Assembly (NCBI GenBank): GCA_963732345.1
Contig: CAVSZI010000008.1
Span: forward strand, 1 to 64,000
DNA length: 64,000 nt
Direction of reading: 5' to 3'
Source: Bog-532 sp963732345
Lineage (GTDB): Bacteria > Actinomycetota > Actinomycetes > Streptosporangiales > Streptosporangiaceae
A program made the translations under genes and the position numbers. This document shows, piece after piece, positions 17,684 to 26,585 of the stretch; position 1 is the first letter of the stretch, and the number at the start of each line of letters is the position of its first letter. A model generated the notes under the pieces. That model was not told the origin of the DNA. It ran no database searches and saw only the letters and a list, made by a program, of their open reading frames with translations.

Positions 17684-17788
17684 CGTGACCCGCTGAGACT
17701 TGCAGCTGTGGGGCCTGGTGGCTTGAAGTGCTCAGAGGTATGAAGGGAGCTGTCAACATTCGTCTCGTCCCGCCCAGGGAAGTGCCAC

Positions 17789-18790
17789 GTGAAGAAGATC
17801 ATCAATGACCCAGGCAACGTCGTCTCGGAGGCGCTGATCGGATTCGCGGCCGCGCATCGCGATCTCGTCCGTGTGAATTTCGGGCCCGACTACATCGTGC
17901 GGGCCGACGCGCCGGTACCCGGCAAGGTCGCCATCGTCTCGGGCGGTGGCTCCGGACACGAGCCGCTGCACGGCGGCTTCGTCGGCGTGGGAATGCTCGA
18001 CGCCGCGATCCCCGGGGCTGTCTTCACCTCACCCACCCCGGACGCGGTGCTCGCGGCCACCCAGGCGGCGAACGGAGGCGCCGGGGTCCTGCACATCGTG
18101 AAGAACTACACCGGCGACGTGCTGAACTTCGAGACCGCCGCCGAGCTGGCGGGCGCCGAGGGCATCGACGTCTCTGCCGTTGTCATCAACGACGACGTCG
18201 CCGTCGAGGACTCGACCTACACCGCGGGCCGGCGAGGAGTCGGTGGCACCGTGCTGCTGGAAAAGATCACCGGCGCGGCGGCCGCCCGCGGTGACGATCT
18301 CGCCGCGGTCACCGCGATTGCAGGACGGGTGATCGGCAACGTCCGCTCGATGGGCGTCGCCCTGACGCCGTGCATCGTGCCGCACTCCGGCGAGCCCAGT
18401 TTCGTCCTGGCCGACGACGAAATCGAGATGGGCATCGGCATCCACGGCGAGCCCGGCCGCCACCGCATGAAGATGGAGCCCGCCGACGATCTCGTGGCCG
18501 ACCTGCTGGGCCCGGTCGTCCAAGACCTGCCCTTCGAGCGCGGTGACCGGACCCTGCTGATGGTCAACGGCATGGGCGGGACGCCGCTGCTCGAGCTCTA
18601 CCTCGCCTACGGCATCGCCGCCGGCCTGCTCGAAAAGCAAGGGATCGAGGTCAGCAGATCCTTGGTCGGGAACTACATCACCAGCCTCGAGATGCAGGGC
18701 ATGTCGGTGACCCTGCTGCGGCTCGATGATGAGCTGACCCAGCTGTGGGACGCGCCGGTGCACACTGCCGCGCTCCGGTGGGGCATGTGA
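17789..18790 (+). CDS. dhaK: dihydroxyacetone kinase, substrate-binding subunit DhaK
   Basis: 333 residues. DhaK binds dihydroxyacetone covalently through a histidine and receives phosphate from DhaL-bound nucleotide. Visible features are the N-terminal KKIINDPGNVVSEALIGF, IVSGGGSGHEPLHGGFVG, HIVKNYTGDVLNFETA, NDDVAVED, the conserved CIVPHSGEPSF, and MGIGIHGEPGRH carrying the hemiaminal-forming histidine (about H219). Near the end are VNGMGGTPLLELY and YITSLEMQGMSVTLL. The start is GTG 17789 behind AGGGAAG. The stop overlaps the dhaL start by four bases (GTGA), so the genes are translationally coupled. As PTS-type kinase it should use phosphoenolpyruvate through DhaM rather than ATP. Confidence 0.95.
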   Translation: MKKIINDPGNVVSEALIGFAAAHRDLVRVNFGPDYIVRADAPVPGKVAIVSGGGSGHEPLHGGFVGVGMLDAAIPGAVFTSPTPDAVLAATQAANGGAGVLHIVKNYTGDVLNFETAAELAGAEGIDVSAVVINDDVAVEDSTYTAGRRGVGGTVLLEKITGAAAARGDDLAAVTAIAGRVIGNVRSMGVALTPCIVPHSGEPSFVLADDEIEMGIGIHGEPGRHRMKMEPADDLVADLLGPVVQDLPFERGDRTLLMVNGMGGTPLLELYLAYGIAAGLLEKQGIEVSRSLVGNYITSLEMQGMSVTLLRLDDELTQLWDAPVHTAALRWGM

Positions 18791-19410
18791 GCGGCGGCTG
18801 CGACGGGCCAGGCGTGGCCGCGGCGATCCGGGCGGTCGCGGCGGCCATCGCCGACCAGCACGTCGAGCTGACGCGCCTGGACCGCGAGATCGGGGATGGC
18901 GACCACGGCGAGAACATGAACCGGGGCTTCAAGGCCGTGGTCCCCAAGCTGGACGCCGATCCGGGGATGGCGCCCGGCGCGGTCCTGAAGCTCGTGGCCA
19001 TGACCCTGATGTCCACGGTGGGGGGCGCGTCGGGGCCGCTGTACGGGACGGCGTTCCTGCGCGCCGCGACGGCGGTCGGCGACACCGATCAGCTGGACGC
19101 GGCCGCGGTCGGGGCCGCGCTGGCCGCGGCGCTGGGCGGTGTACAGGCCCGCGGCAAGGCCGTGCCCGGGGACAAGACGATGGTCGACGCCCTGGTGCCA
19201 GCCGTCGAGGCGGCCCAGGGCGACTCGGTGGCGGAGGTGCTGCAGGCCGCGGCCGCCGCCGCGCACGACGCCGTGGCCACGACGATTCCCCTCGTCGCGC
19301 GCAAGGGCCGGGCTTCGTATCTGGGTGAGCGAAGCGCCGGTCATGCCGACCCGGGCGCCACTTCGACCGCGGTGATCCTGGGCGCCCTCGCGGAGGCGGC
19401 CAAGGGATGA
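18787..19410 (+). CDS. dhaL: dihydroxyacetone kinase, nucleotide-binding subunit DhaL
   Basis: 207 residues. DhaL holds ADP/ATP as a permanent cofactor and relays phosphate from DhaM to dihydroxyacetone on DhaK. The Mg-nucleotide site is visible as LDREIGDGDHGENMNRGF (three aspartates, then DGDHG). MSTVGGASGPLYGTAFLR, DKTMVDALVPAVEA and the C-terminal GRASYLGERSAGHADPGATS also match. It starts at GTG 18787 inside the dhaK stop and ends within ATGA shared with dhaM. The length is typical of the family. Confidence 0.94.
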   Translation: MSGGCDGPGVAAAIRAVAAAIADQHVELTRLDREIGDGDHGENMNRGFKAVVPKLDADPGMAPGAVLKLVAMTLMSTVGGASGPLYGTAFLRAATAVGDTDQLDAAAVGAALAAALGGVQARGKAVPGDKTMVDALVPAVEAAQGDSVAEVLQAAAAAAHDAVATTIPLVARKGRASYLGERSAGHADPGATSTAVILGALAEAAKG

Positions 19411-21875
19411 GCGGCCGGCGGGTGGCTATCGTCGCGGTGTCGCATTCAGCGGAGCTGGCCGCCGGCGTGGCCCAGCTGGCTGCTCAGATGGCACCGGACG
19501 TCACGATCATCGGGGTCGGCGGAAGCGACGGCGGCCTGGGGACGTCCTTTGACGCCATCACTGACGCGCTCCAGCGCGCGGATTCGGCCGCGGGAATCGT
19601 CGTCCTGTATGACCTGGGCAGTGCGCGGCTGACCAGCGAGTCCGCCATCGAGTTCCTGGACCCGCAGCTCGCCGAGCGGATCGACATCGTGGACGCGCCG
19701 CTGGTCGAGGGGGCGATCGCGGCCGCGGTGGAGGCCGAGAGCGGCGCTGGCCGGGCCGCGGTGACCGCCGCCGCGCGGTCTGCGGCCGGCACCGGACCGG
19801 CCGAGACCGGGACTGCCGGGCCAGCCGGGGCTGAGGAGGCTGGTGCTGCTGGGGCGGAGGCTCCCACGGCTACTGGAGCTGAGGCTGCGAAGGGCCGCAC
19901 CACCGTGCCGGCTGGGGCTGCGGGGGCTGGGGCCGAAGCTGCCGCCCGGCCCACGGCACCGGTACTGACCCGCTCGGTGCGACTGCGCAACAAGCTGGGC
20001 TTGCACGCCCGTCCCGTCGCTGAGCTGATCCGGCAGGTGGCCAGCCTCGACGCCCAGGTGCGGATCGGGCGCAGCGGGAAACCGGCCACGGATCTGCGCA
20101 GCCTGCTGGGCGTCGTTAGCCTGGCGCTCCGCGGCGGCGAAACCGCCGAGCTGTCGGCGTCCGGGCCGGACGCGAGCGCTGCGCTGGACCGCGTCGAGGG
20201 GCTGATGGAGACCGGATTCGGCGAGGACGATGCGAGCACTACTGGACCCGGGAGCGCCCAGCCGGCCGATTCCGCGCCGTCTGGGCTCTCTCGCCGCGAA
20301 GCAGCAGCGGCACAAGCACCGGCGCGCGGCGCGCCCGGCCGGGCGATCGGCCCGGCGGTCCGCGTGGCGGTCCCGGACGTCCCGGACCGCCCCGGTTCCG
20401 GCGCGGACCGCGAGCGCAGCCGCCTGAACGCTGCGCTGGAGGCGGCGACCAGGCGACTGGCCGCCGGCGACCCGATGAGCCGAGCGCACGCCGTCCTCGT
20501 GGCCGACCCGCAGCTGTGGACGGCCGCCGAGCGCGGCCTGGCCGGCCGGCTCGCCGCCGAGCCGGCCTGGTGGCACGCGGTGACGGCCCTTGCGGAGCAG
20601 CTCGCCGCCAGTGCCGACGAGCTCGTGGCGGCCCGGGCGGCGGACGTGCGTGAAGCGGGCACGGCGGTTCTGAACGAGCTCGGCGAGGTGGTCGACCGGA
20701 TTCCGCCGGCCAGCGCGCTGCAGGGGGCCGTTCTGGTGGCCGACGAGCTCGGGCCGGGCGAGGTCGCGCGGGCCGTCGAACGCGGCGCGGTCGCCATCGC
20801 CCTGTCCCGGGGCTCGCCGACGGCCCATGCCGTGCTGGTGGGCCGCAATCTCGGCGTGCCCATGGTGCTCGGCGCCGGGCGGGAGCTGGAAAACCTGAGG
20901 CCCGGAGCGGTCCTGGATGTGGACGGCACGGCGGGCACGGTCGAAGTCGACCCGCCCGACCTCGCCGAGCGCCAGGAAGAGGTCGAGGCGGCCGCGCGGC
21001 GGAGCGCCCGGGAGCGCGAGCTCGCCGGCGCCCCGGTGCAGTTCCAGGGCCGGCCCATCCGGGTCGCGGCCAACATCGGGTCGGTGGCCGAGGCGCGGGC
21101 CGCGGTGGCCGCGGGCGCCGACGCCGTGGGCCTGCTGCGGACCGAGTTGCTGATGATCGACCTACCGGAACTGCCGGACGAGGATGCCCAGACCGCCCAG
21201 CTGGCCGAGATCTTCGAGGTGCTGGGGGAACGGCCCGTGGTGGTCCGCGTGCTCGACGTCGGCGGCGACAAGCCCATGCGGGCCCTGGCCCTGGACCCGC
21301 AGCACAACGGCTTCCTCGGCGTGCGCGGGCTGCGGTGGCTGCTGCGCCATCCCGATGTCCTGCACACCCAGCTGCGGGCCATCTGCCGCGCGGGGGTCGG
21401 CCACCATGTGGAGGTCATGGCACCGATGGTCACCGTGGCGGCGGAGGCGGTCACCTTCCGCGAGGCGGTCGATCGGGCCGTCGGATCGCTGACGGCCGAC
21501 GGAATCGCGGCTGCCCGGCCGGACCGGGTCGGGGTCATGATCGAGGTGCCTGCTGCGGCCCTGGCCACGGACGAGATCGGCGCGGAGGTCGACTTCGTGT
21601 CGGTGGGCACCAACGACCTGGTCGCGTACACCATGGCCGCTGACCGCGCCGAACCCGGTGTGGCTGCGCTGGCTGATCCGTCGGCCACGGCCGTGTGGCG
21701 GCTGCTCGACCAGGTGTGCGCGGGCGCCGCGCGGAGCAACGCCGACGTTTCGGTCTGCGGCGAGCTGGCGGCCGATGACCGCTACGCGGCCCGGCTGGTG
21801 GAGCTGGGTGTGACCGAACTGTCCATGGCGGCCGGCCGTATCCCGGCCGTGAAGGCCCTGCTGCGAGCCGGCTGA
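19407..21875 (+). CDS. dhaM: PTS-type phosphotransfer protein DhaM, EIIA-HPr-Enzyme I fusion
   Basis: 822 residues carrying a whole phosphorelay in one chain. Residues 1-110 are the EIIA-Dha domain (VAIVAVSHSAELAAG, phospho-site His13). Residues 110-187 are an Ala/Gly/Glu-rich linker. Residues 188-275 are HPr (LRNKLGLHARPVAELIRQ, His200). Residues about 310-822 are Enzyme I: the swivelling phosphohistidine domain with GSPTAHAVLVGRNLGVPMVLG (about H474), and a complete PEP-binding barrel with LLRTELLMID, VVRVLDVGGDKP, SVGTNDLVAYTMAADR and the catalytic cysteine in VSVCGELAADD (about C784). Many DhaM proteins lack the barrel. With it, this protein could take phosphate from PEP without help from general PTS proteins. 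ATGA overlap with dhaL shows coupling. HPr's Ser-46 region differs, so regulation by HPr kinase is unlikely. Confidence 0.93.
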   Translation: MSGRRVAIVAVSHSAELAAGVAQLAAQMAPDVTIIGVGGSDGGLGTSFDAITDALQRADSAAGIVVLYDLGSARLTSESAIEFLDPQLAERIDIVDAPLVEGAIAAAVEAESGAGRAAVTAAARSAAGTGPAETGTAGPAGAEEAGAAGAEAPTATGAEAAKGRTTVPAGAAGAGAEAAARPTAPVLTRSVRLRNKLGLHARPVAELIRQVASLDAQVRIGRSGKPATDLRSLLGVVSLALRGGETAELSASGPDASAALDRVEGLMETGFGEDDASTTGPGSAQPADSAPSGLSRREAAAAQAPARGAPGRAIGPAVRVAVPDVPDRPGSGADRERSRLNAALEAATRRLAAGDPMSRAHAVLVADPQLWTAAERGLAGRLAAEPAWWHAVTALAEQLAASADELVAARAADVREAGTAVLNELGEVVDRIPPASALQGAVLVADELGPGEVARAVERGAVAIALSRGSPTAHAVLVGRNLGVPMVLGAGRELENLRPGAVLDVDGTAGTVEVDPPDLAERQEEVEAAARRSARERELAGAPVQFQGRPIRVAANIGSVAEARAAVAAGADAVGLLRTELLMIDLPELPDEDAQTAQLAEIFEVLGERPVVVRVLDVGGDKPMRALALDPQHNGFLGVRGLRWLLRHPDVLHTQLRAICRAGVGHHVEVMAPMVTVAAEAVTFREAVDRAVGSLTADGIAAARPDRVGVMIEVPAAALATDEIGAEVDFVSVGTNDLVAYTMAADRAEPGVAALADPSATAVWRLLDQVCAGAARSNADVSVCGELAADDRYAARLVELGVTELSMAAGRIPAVKALLRAG

Positions 21876-21890
21876 CCACTTGAGTTCATG

Positions 21891-21911
21891 CCAGCAACAG
21901 CAGTGTGCTGG
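21891..21911. terminator. short hairpin after dhaM
   Basis: CCAGCA-N9-TGCTGG forms a six-base-pair stem 16 nt past the dhaM stop. There is no T-run, so it is at best a weak terminator or RNA-processing site between the dha and glp genes. Confidence 0.3.
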
Positions 21912-21942
21912 AGCATCAATTCAGATTTACGCTGCAGAAACA

Positions 21943-21963
21943 TTGCCGACTGTACATCGGCAA
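21943..21963. promoter_or_regulatory. inverted repeat upstream of glpF (putative operator)
   Basis: TTGCCGA-N7-TCGGCAA is a perfect 7+7 inverted repeat whose spacer contains TGTACA, itself a palindrome. The sequence 3 nt after it, AAGTTAACTT, is another palindrome. The cluster lies about 105-125 nt upstream of glpF in the only sizeable gap (193 nt) of the dha-glp cassette. It is a plausible binding site for a glycerol regulator; no such regulator gene is in the window. Confidence 0.4.
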
Positions 21964-22068
21964 CGTAAGTTAACTTTTGGAGCTAAACGATCATCCCGTT
22001 GATAGCCGGACCATCCAGTTATGGCCGGAGCGGCCAACGGCCGCCCGGAACAGGGCTAAGGGGGCGTG

Positions 22069-23058
22069 ATGTCTGACATTACCCCGTTGATGGCACGAGG
22101 CGAAGGCCGCATGGTCGGCCGCATCGGCGGCCTCTGGGGCGAGCTGATGGCGGAATTCCTCGGCACCTTCGTCATTCTCGCGTTCGGTGACGGTGTGGTG
22201 GCGATGGCCGTGGCCGCCCTGCCCGGCTCAGGACGTGCCGCTACGCCGACCACGATCTTCCTGGCCGCCGGCGACTGGCTGCTGATCGTGTTCGGGTGGG
22301 CGTGGGCCGTCGCGTTCGGCGTATGGGTGGCGGGCGGCGTCAGCGGGGCGCACCTCAACCCCGCCGTCACGCTGGGCTTCGCCGTGCGGCGCAACTTCCC
22401 CTGGCGGAAGGTCGCGCCGTACTGGGTCGCCCAGGTGCTCGGCGCCTTCGTCGGCGCCGCCCTGGTGTTCCTGGTGTACAACGCCGCGATCAACGCGTAC
22501 GACCTCGCGGCGCACACGCCGAAGAGCGCGGGCAACGCGCTGGCTTCTTATTCCATCTTCGCCACGTTCCCAGCCCCGTACTTCCACGGCTCGATAGGAG
22601 GGCCGCTGATCGACCAGATCGTCGGCACGGCCTTCCTGGTGATGCTCGTCGTGGCCGTCATCGACGCCCGGAACACGGCGGTCGGCTCGAACCTTGGGCC
22701 GCTGATCATCGGCTTCATCGTGGCGGCGATCGGCGCCTCGTACGGCGCGAACGCGGGATACGCCATCAACCCGGCCCGTGACTTCGGGCCCCGGCTCTTC
22801 GCCTGGATCGCCGGGTGGGGAAAGGTGGCCCTGCCGGGGACATACACCGGCACGGGAGGCTTCCACTTCAGCAACTACTGGTGGATACCCATCGTCGGGC
22901 CCTTGATCGGTGGCGTGATCGGCGTCCTGATCTACGACCTGTTCGTCGGCGACGTGCTGCACGCCCGGCTGAAGATGTCCGAACAGGTCAGCGGTCCGAT
23001 CGAGGAGACCCCTCCAGGCGGCGACCGCGTCCCCGACAAGTCCGGCTCTGGCTCGTAA
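22069..23058 (+). CDS. glpF: glycerol uptake facilitator (aquaglyceroporin)
   Basis: 329 residues, a membrane channel of the MIP family that lets glycerol enter by diffusion. Both half-helix motifs are present: GAHLNPAVTLG in the first half and GYAINPARDFGPR in the second, whose aspartate after NPAR is typical of glycerol-conducting members. Six membrane helices can be traced from LWGELMAEFLGTFVILAF to YWWIPIVGPLIGGVIGVLIY. The start is ATG 22069 with AAGGGGG upstream; a GTG lies directly before it. The C-terminal about 35 residues are charged and cytoplasmic. Followed by glpK 54 nt downstream. Confidence 0.93.
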   Translation: MSDITPLMARGEGRMVGRIGGLWGELMAEFLGTFVILAFGDGVVAMAVAALPGSGRAATPTTIFLAAGDWLLIVFGWAWAVAFGVWVAGGVSGAHLNPAVTLGFAVRRNFPWRKVAPYWVAQVLGAFVGAALVFLVYNAAINAYDLAAHTPKSAGNALASYSIFATFPAPYFHGSIGGPLIDQIVGTAFLVMLVVAVIDARNTAVGSNLGPLIIGFIVAAIGASYGANAGYAINPARDFGPRLFAWIAGWGKVALPGTYTGTGGFHFSNYWWIPIVGPLIGGVIGVLIYDLFVGDVLHARLKMSEQVSGPIEETPPGGDRVPDKSGSGS

Positions 23059-23112
23059 CCCGACTCCAGCCGGCGCTGCCGCCGGCCCCGATCCAACGTA
23101 AAGGAGGCGGTC

Positions 23113-24627
23113 ATGCCAGATTTCGTCGGCGCCGTCGACCAGGGCACAACCAGCTCCCGGTTCATGATCTTCGACCACTCCGGGAACGAGGTGGCCAAGC
23201 ACCAGCTGGAGCATGAGCAGATCCTGCCGCAGGCCGGCTGGGTGGAGCACAACCCGGTCGAGATCTGGGAACGGACCGTCGCGGTGATCCAGACTGCGCT
23301 GAACAACGCGAAACTCGGCGCCTCCGATCTGGCCGCGCTCGGGATCACGAATCAGCGCGAGACCGCGGTCGTGTGGAACCGCAGGACCGGCCGTCCCTAC
23401 TACAACGCCATCGTGTGGCAGGACACCCGTACCGACCGGATCGCCAGCGCGCTCGACCGCGACGAGCGCGGCGGCGTGATCCGGCGCAAGGCCGGCCTGC
23501 CGCCCGCGACGTACTTCTCGGGCGGGAAGATCCAGTGGATCCTGGAGAACGTCGACGGGGTGCGGCAAGCCGCCGAGAACGGTGACGCCATCTTCGGCAA
23601 CACCGACTCGTGGGTGATCTGGAACCTCACCGGCGGCCGCGATGGCGGCTCGCACGTGACGGACGTGACGAACGCCAGCCGGACGATGCTGATGAACCTG
23701 GAGACGCTGGACTGGGACGACGAGCTGCTCGGGTTCTTCAACATCCCGCGCGCGATGCTGCCCGAGATCCGGCCGTCCTCGGACCCGCGCGGCTACGGCG
23801 AGGTCCAGGGGCTCTCCACCGTCCGGGGCGTCCCGCTCACCGGCGACCTGGGGGACCAGCAGGCCGCCACCGTCGGGCAGGTGTGCTTCGATGTCGGGGA
23901 GGCCAAGAACACCTACGGGACCGGCAACTTCATGCTGCTCAACACCGGCGAGGAGCTGGTGCGCAGCAAGAACGGGCTATTGACCACCGTCTGTTACAAG
24001 TTCGGGGACCAGAAGCCCATCTACGCCCTGGAAGGCTCGATCGCGGTCACCGGATCGGCGGTGCAGTGGCTGCGCGACCAGCTGGGCATCATCTCCGGCG
24101 CGGCCGAGACGGAATCGCTGGCCCGCCAGGTGCCCGACAACGGCGGCATCTACTTCGTCCCGGCGTTCTCCGGGCTGTTCGCGCCGTACTGGCGCAGCGA
24201 CGCCCGCGGCGTCATCGTCGGGCTATCCCGGTTCAACACCAACGCCCACCTCGCCCGGGCCACCCTGGAGGCCATCTGCTACCAGAGCCGCGACGTCAGC
24301 GAGGCCATGGAGCAGGACTCCGGGGTGCACGTGGAGGTCCTGAAGGTCGACGGCGGCGTCACCGCGAACAACCTGTGTATGCAGCTGCAGGCCGACATTC
24401 TCAACGTGCCGGTCAGCCGCCCGGTGGTCGCGGAGACCACCGCGCTCGGCGCGGCCTACGCGGCCGGGCTGGCCACCGGATTCTGGGCGAACACCGAGGA
24501 GCTGAAGGTCAACTGGAACGAATCCCGGCGCTGGGATCCAGAATGGAATGACCAGCAGCGCGCGGACGGTTACGCGGGCTGGAAGAAAGCGGTAGAGCGC
24601 ACGCTCAACTGGGTGGAGGTCGGCTGA
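23113..24627 (+). CDS. glpK: glycerol kinase
   Basis: 504 residues, the normal length. It phosphorylates glycerol to sn-glycerol 3-phosphate with ATP. FGGY-kinase features: VDQGTTSSRFMIFD (phosphate-1 loop), QAGWVEHNPVEIW, GITNQRETAVVW, YNAIVWQDTRTD, GNTDSWVIWNLTGG, NASRTMLMNLETLDWDDELL, GDLGDQQAATVGQ, ALEGSIAVTGSAVQWLRD and LKVDGGVTANN. The ribosome site AAAGGAGG is strong. It is the second gene of glpF-glpK-glpD; the glpD start is four bases past its stop region, so the two are coupled. Confidence 0.96.
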   Translation: MPDFVGAVDQGTTSSRFMIFDHSGNEVAKHQLEHEQILPQAGWVEHNPVEIWERTVAVIQTALNNAKLGASDLAALGITNQRETAVVWNRRTGRPYYNAIVWQDTRTDRIASALDRDERGGVIRRKAGLPPATYFSGGKIQWILENVDGVRQAAENGDAIFGNTDSWVIWNLTGGRDGGSHVTDVTNASRTMLMNLETLDWDDELLGFFNIPRAMLPEIRPSSDPRGYGEVQGLSTVRGVPLTGDLGDQQAATVGQVCFDVGEAKNTYGTGNFMLLNTGEELVRSKNGLLTTVCYKFGDQKPIYALEGSIAVTGSAVQWLRDQLGIISGAAETESLARQVPDNGGIYFVPAFSGLFAPYWRSDARGVIVGLSRFNTNAHLARATLEAICYQSRDVSEAMEQDSGVHVEVLKVDGGVTANNLCMQLQADILNVPVSRPVVAETTALGAAYAAGLATGFWANTEELKVNWNESRRWDPEWNDQQRADGYAGWKKAVERTLNWVEVG

Positions 24628-24631
24628 TCTC

Positions 24632-26353
24632 GTGGCACCGGAACTGTGCTCCACGGCGGAACTGTCCCCCGCGACGCGGGAGGGCGCGATCGCCCGGATG
24701 GCCGAGGACGAAGTTGACATTCTGGTCGTCGGCGGCGGCGTCGTGGGCGCCGGCTCCGCTCTCGATGCGGTGACGCGCGGGCTGACGACGGCGATCGTCG
24801 AGGCGCGGGACTGGGCCAGCGGGACTTCCAGCCGGTCGAGCAAGCTCATCCACGGCGGCCTGCGCTACCTGGAGATGCTCGACTTCGGCCTGGTCAGAGA
24901 GGCCCTGCACGAGCGGGGACTGCTGCTCGACCGCATTGCCCCGCACCTGGTGCGGCCCGTGCCGTTCCTGTATCCGCTGCGGAACCACTGGGAACGCGAG
25001 TATGTGGGGGCCGGGGTGTTGCTGTACGACGGGATGGCGCTCACGTCGGGCACGGCGCACGGGCTCAAGCATCACCGGCACCTGACCCGGAAGGGGGCCC
25101 TGCGCGAGGCTCCGTGCCTGCGCAAGGATGCCCTCACCGGCGCCATCCAGTACTGGGACGCCCAGGTGGACGACGCCCGGCATACGATGACCGTCGTGCG
25201 GACCGCCGTCTCCTTCGGTGCGCACGCGGCCAACGGAGTCCAGGTCACCGGCTTCCTGCGGCAGGGCGAGCGGGTGACGGGCGCGACGATGATCGACCTG
25301 GAGACCGGCCGGAACTTCGAGGTGCGGGCCCGGCAGGTCATCAATGCCACCGGCGTATGGACCGACGACACCCAGGCCCTCGCCGATACCCGCGGCCAGT
25401 TCCACGTGCGGGCCTCAAAGGGCATTCACCTCGTCGTGCCCCGGGACCGGCTGCAGTCCAACACTGGGATGATCCTGCGGACCGAGAAGAGCGTGCTGTT
25501 CGTCATTCCCTGGGGACGGCACTGGATCATCGGGACCACCGATACCGACTGGTCGCTGGAGAAGGCTCACCCGGCCGCCAGTTCCCGGGACATCGACTAT
25601 CTGCTCGAGCACGTCAACTCCGTGCTTAACTCGCCGCTCACCAGGGAGGATGTCGAAGGCGTCTACGCCGGCCTGCGGCCGTTGCTGACCGGTGAGTCCG
25701 AGTCGACGTCGAAGCTGTCGCGCGAGCACGTGGTGGGCCACCCGGTTCCGGGCCTGGTCGTCGTGGCCGGCGGCAAGTACACGACCTACCGCGTGATGGC
25801 CGCTGACGCGGTCAATGAGGCGGCCCGCGGCCTGGACAGCCGGGTGCCGGAATCCTGCACGGATCAGGTGCCACTGCTCGGCGCGGACGGCTACCGGGCG
25901 CTGTGGAATCAGCGCCGCACGCTGGCCAAGACCGCCGGCATCCACCCGGTCCGCGTCGAGCACCTGCTCAACCGGTACGGGTCCTGCGCGCATGACTTGC
26001 TGGCCATGCTGCGGGAGGATCCGTCGCTGGCTCAGCCGCTGCCAGCCGCGGACGACTACCTGCGGGTAGAGGCACGCTACGCGGTCACCCACGAGGGCGC
26101 CCGTCATCTGGACGATGTGCTGGCCCGGCGCACGCGGATTTCGATCGAGTCCTGGGACCGTGGCGTCACCGCGGCCCCCACCGTGGCCGAACTCATAGCA
26201 GACGTCCTGAAGTGGGACGACGAGCAGAAGCAGCGGGAGATCGACCATTACCTGGCGCGTGTGCGGGCCGAACGGGATTCGCAGACCAAGCCCGACGACG
26301 ACACAGCCGAGGCCGCAAGGCTCGGCGCGCCGGACATCGCCGCGCTCCGCTGA
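24632..26353 (+). CDS. glpD: aerobic glycerol-3-phosphate dehydrogenase (FAD)
   Basis: 573 residues. A membrane-associated flavoenzyme that oxidises glycerol 3-phosphate to dihydroxyacetone phosphate and passes electrons to quinones. The FAD-binding DILVVGGGVVGAGSALDA, then SSRSSKLIHGGLRYLE, HLVRPVPFLYPL, VINATGVWTDD, SKGIHLVVPRDRL, VIPWGRHWIIGTTDTDW, YAGLRPLLT and VVAGGKYTTYRVMAADA are all visible, with the C-terminal helical domain to the end (RTRISIESWDRG). The start is probably GTG 24632, five bases after the glpK stop; the first about 25 residues precede family homology, so a later start is possible. It completes glycerol to triose-phosphate conversion begun by GlpF and GlpK. Confidence 0.94.
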   Translation: MAPELCSTAELSPATREGAIARMAEDEVDILVVGGGVVGAGSALDAVTRGLTTAIVEARDWASGTSSRSSKLIHGGLRYLEMLDFGLVREALHERGLLLDRIAPHLVRPVPFLYPLRNHWEREYVGAGVLLYDGMALTSGTAHGLKHHRHLTRKGALREAPCLRKDALTGAIQYWDAQVDDARHTMTVVRTAVSFGAHAANGVQVTGFLRQGERVTGATMIDLETGRNFEVRARQVINATGVWTDDTQALADTRGQFHVRASKGIHLVVPRDRLQSNTGMILRTEKSVLFVIPWGRHWIIGTTDTDWSLEKAHPAASSRDIDYLLEHVNSVLNSPLTREDVEGVYAGLRPLLTGESESTSKLSREHVVGHPVPGLVVVAGGKYTTYRVMAADAVNEAARGLDSRVPESCTDQVPLLGADGYRALWNQRRTLAKTAGIHPVRVEHLLNRYGSCAHDLLAMLREDPSLAQPLPAADDYLRVEARYAVTHEGARHLDDVLARRTRISIESWDRGVTAAPTVAELIADVLKWDDEQKQREIDHYLARVRAERDSQTKPDDDTAEAARLGAPDIAALR

Positions 26354-26585
26354 CCAGATCGATGCCCCGCGGCCGGGAACGCCGCCTGCACGCAGGTCAG
26401 GCGCGGCGGACACGGCGCGCAGCCGGATGAATGGCAGGAAATTCACTGACACAACCGCAGGCCTTCACGAGGTATCGCAGCTCATTGGAGCGCCATGCGT
26501 CTGGTGGACTGGGACGCGGGACCGCTGATGTCGGTGGCAGGCATGTCGAGCAGGGCTTGCGCGGCACGCGGGTGTATGCGGGGTG

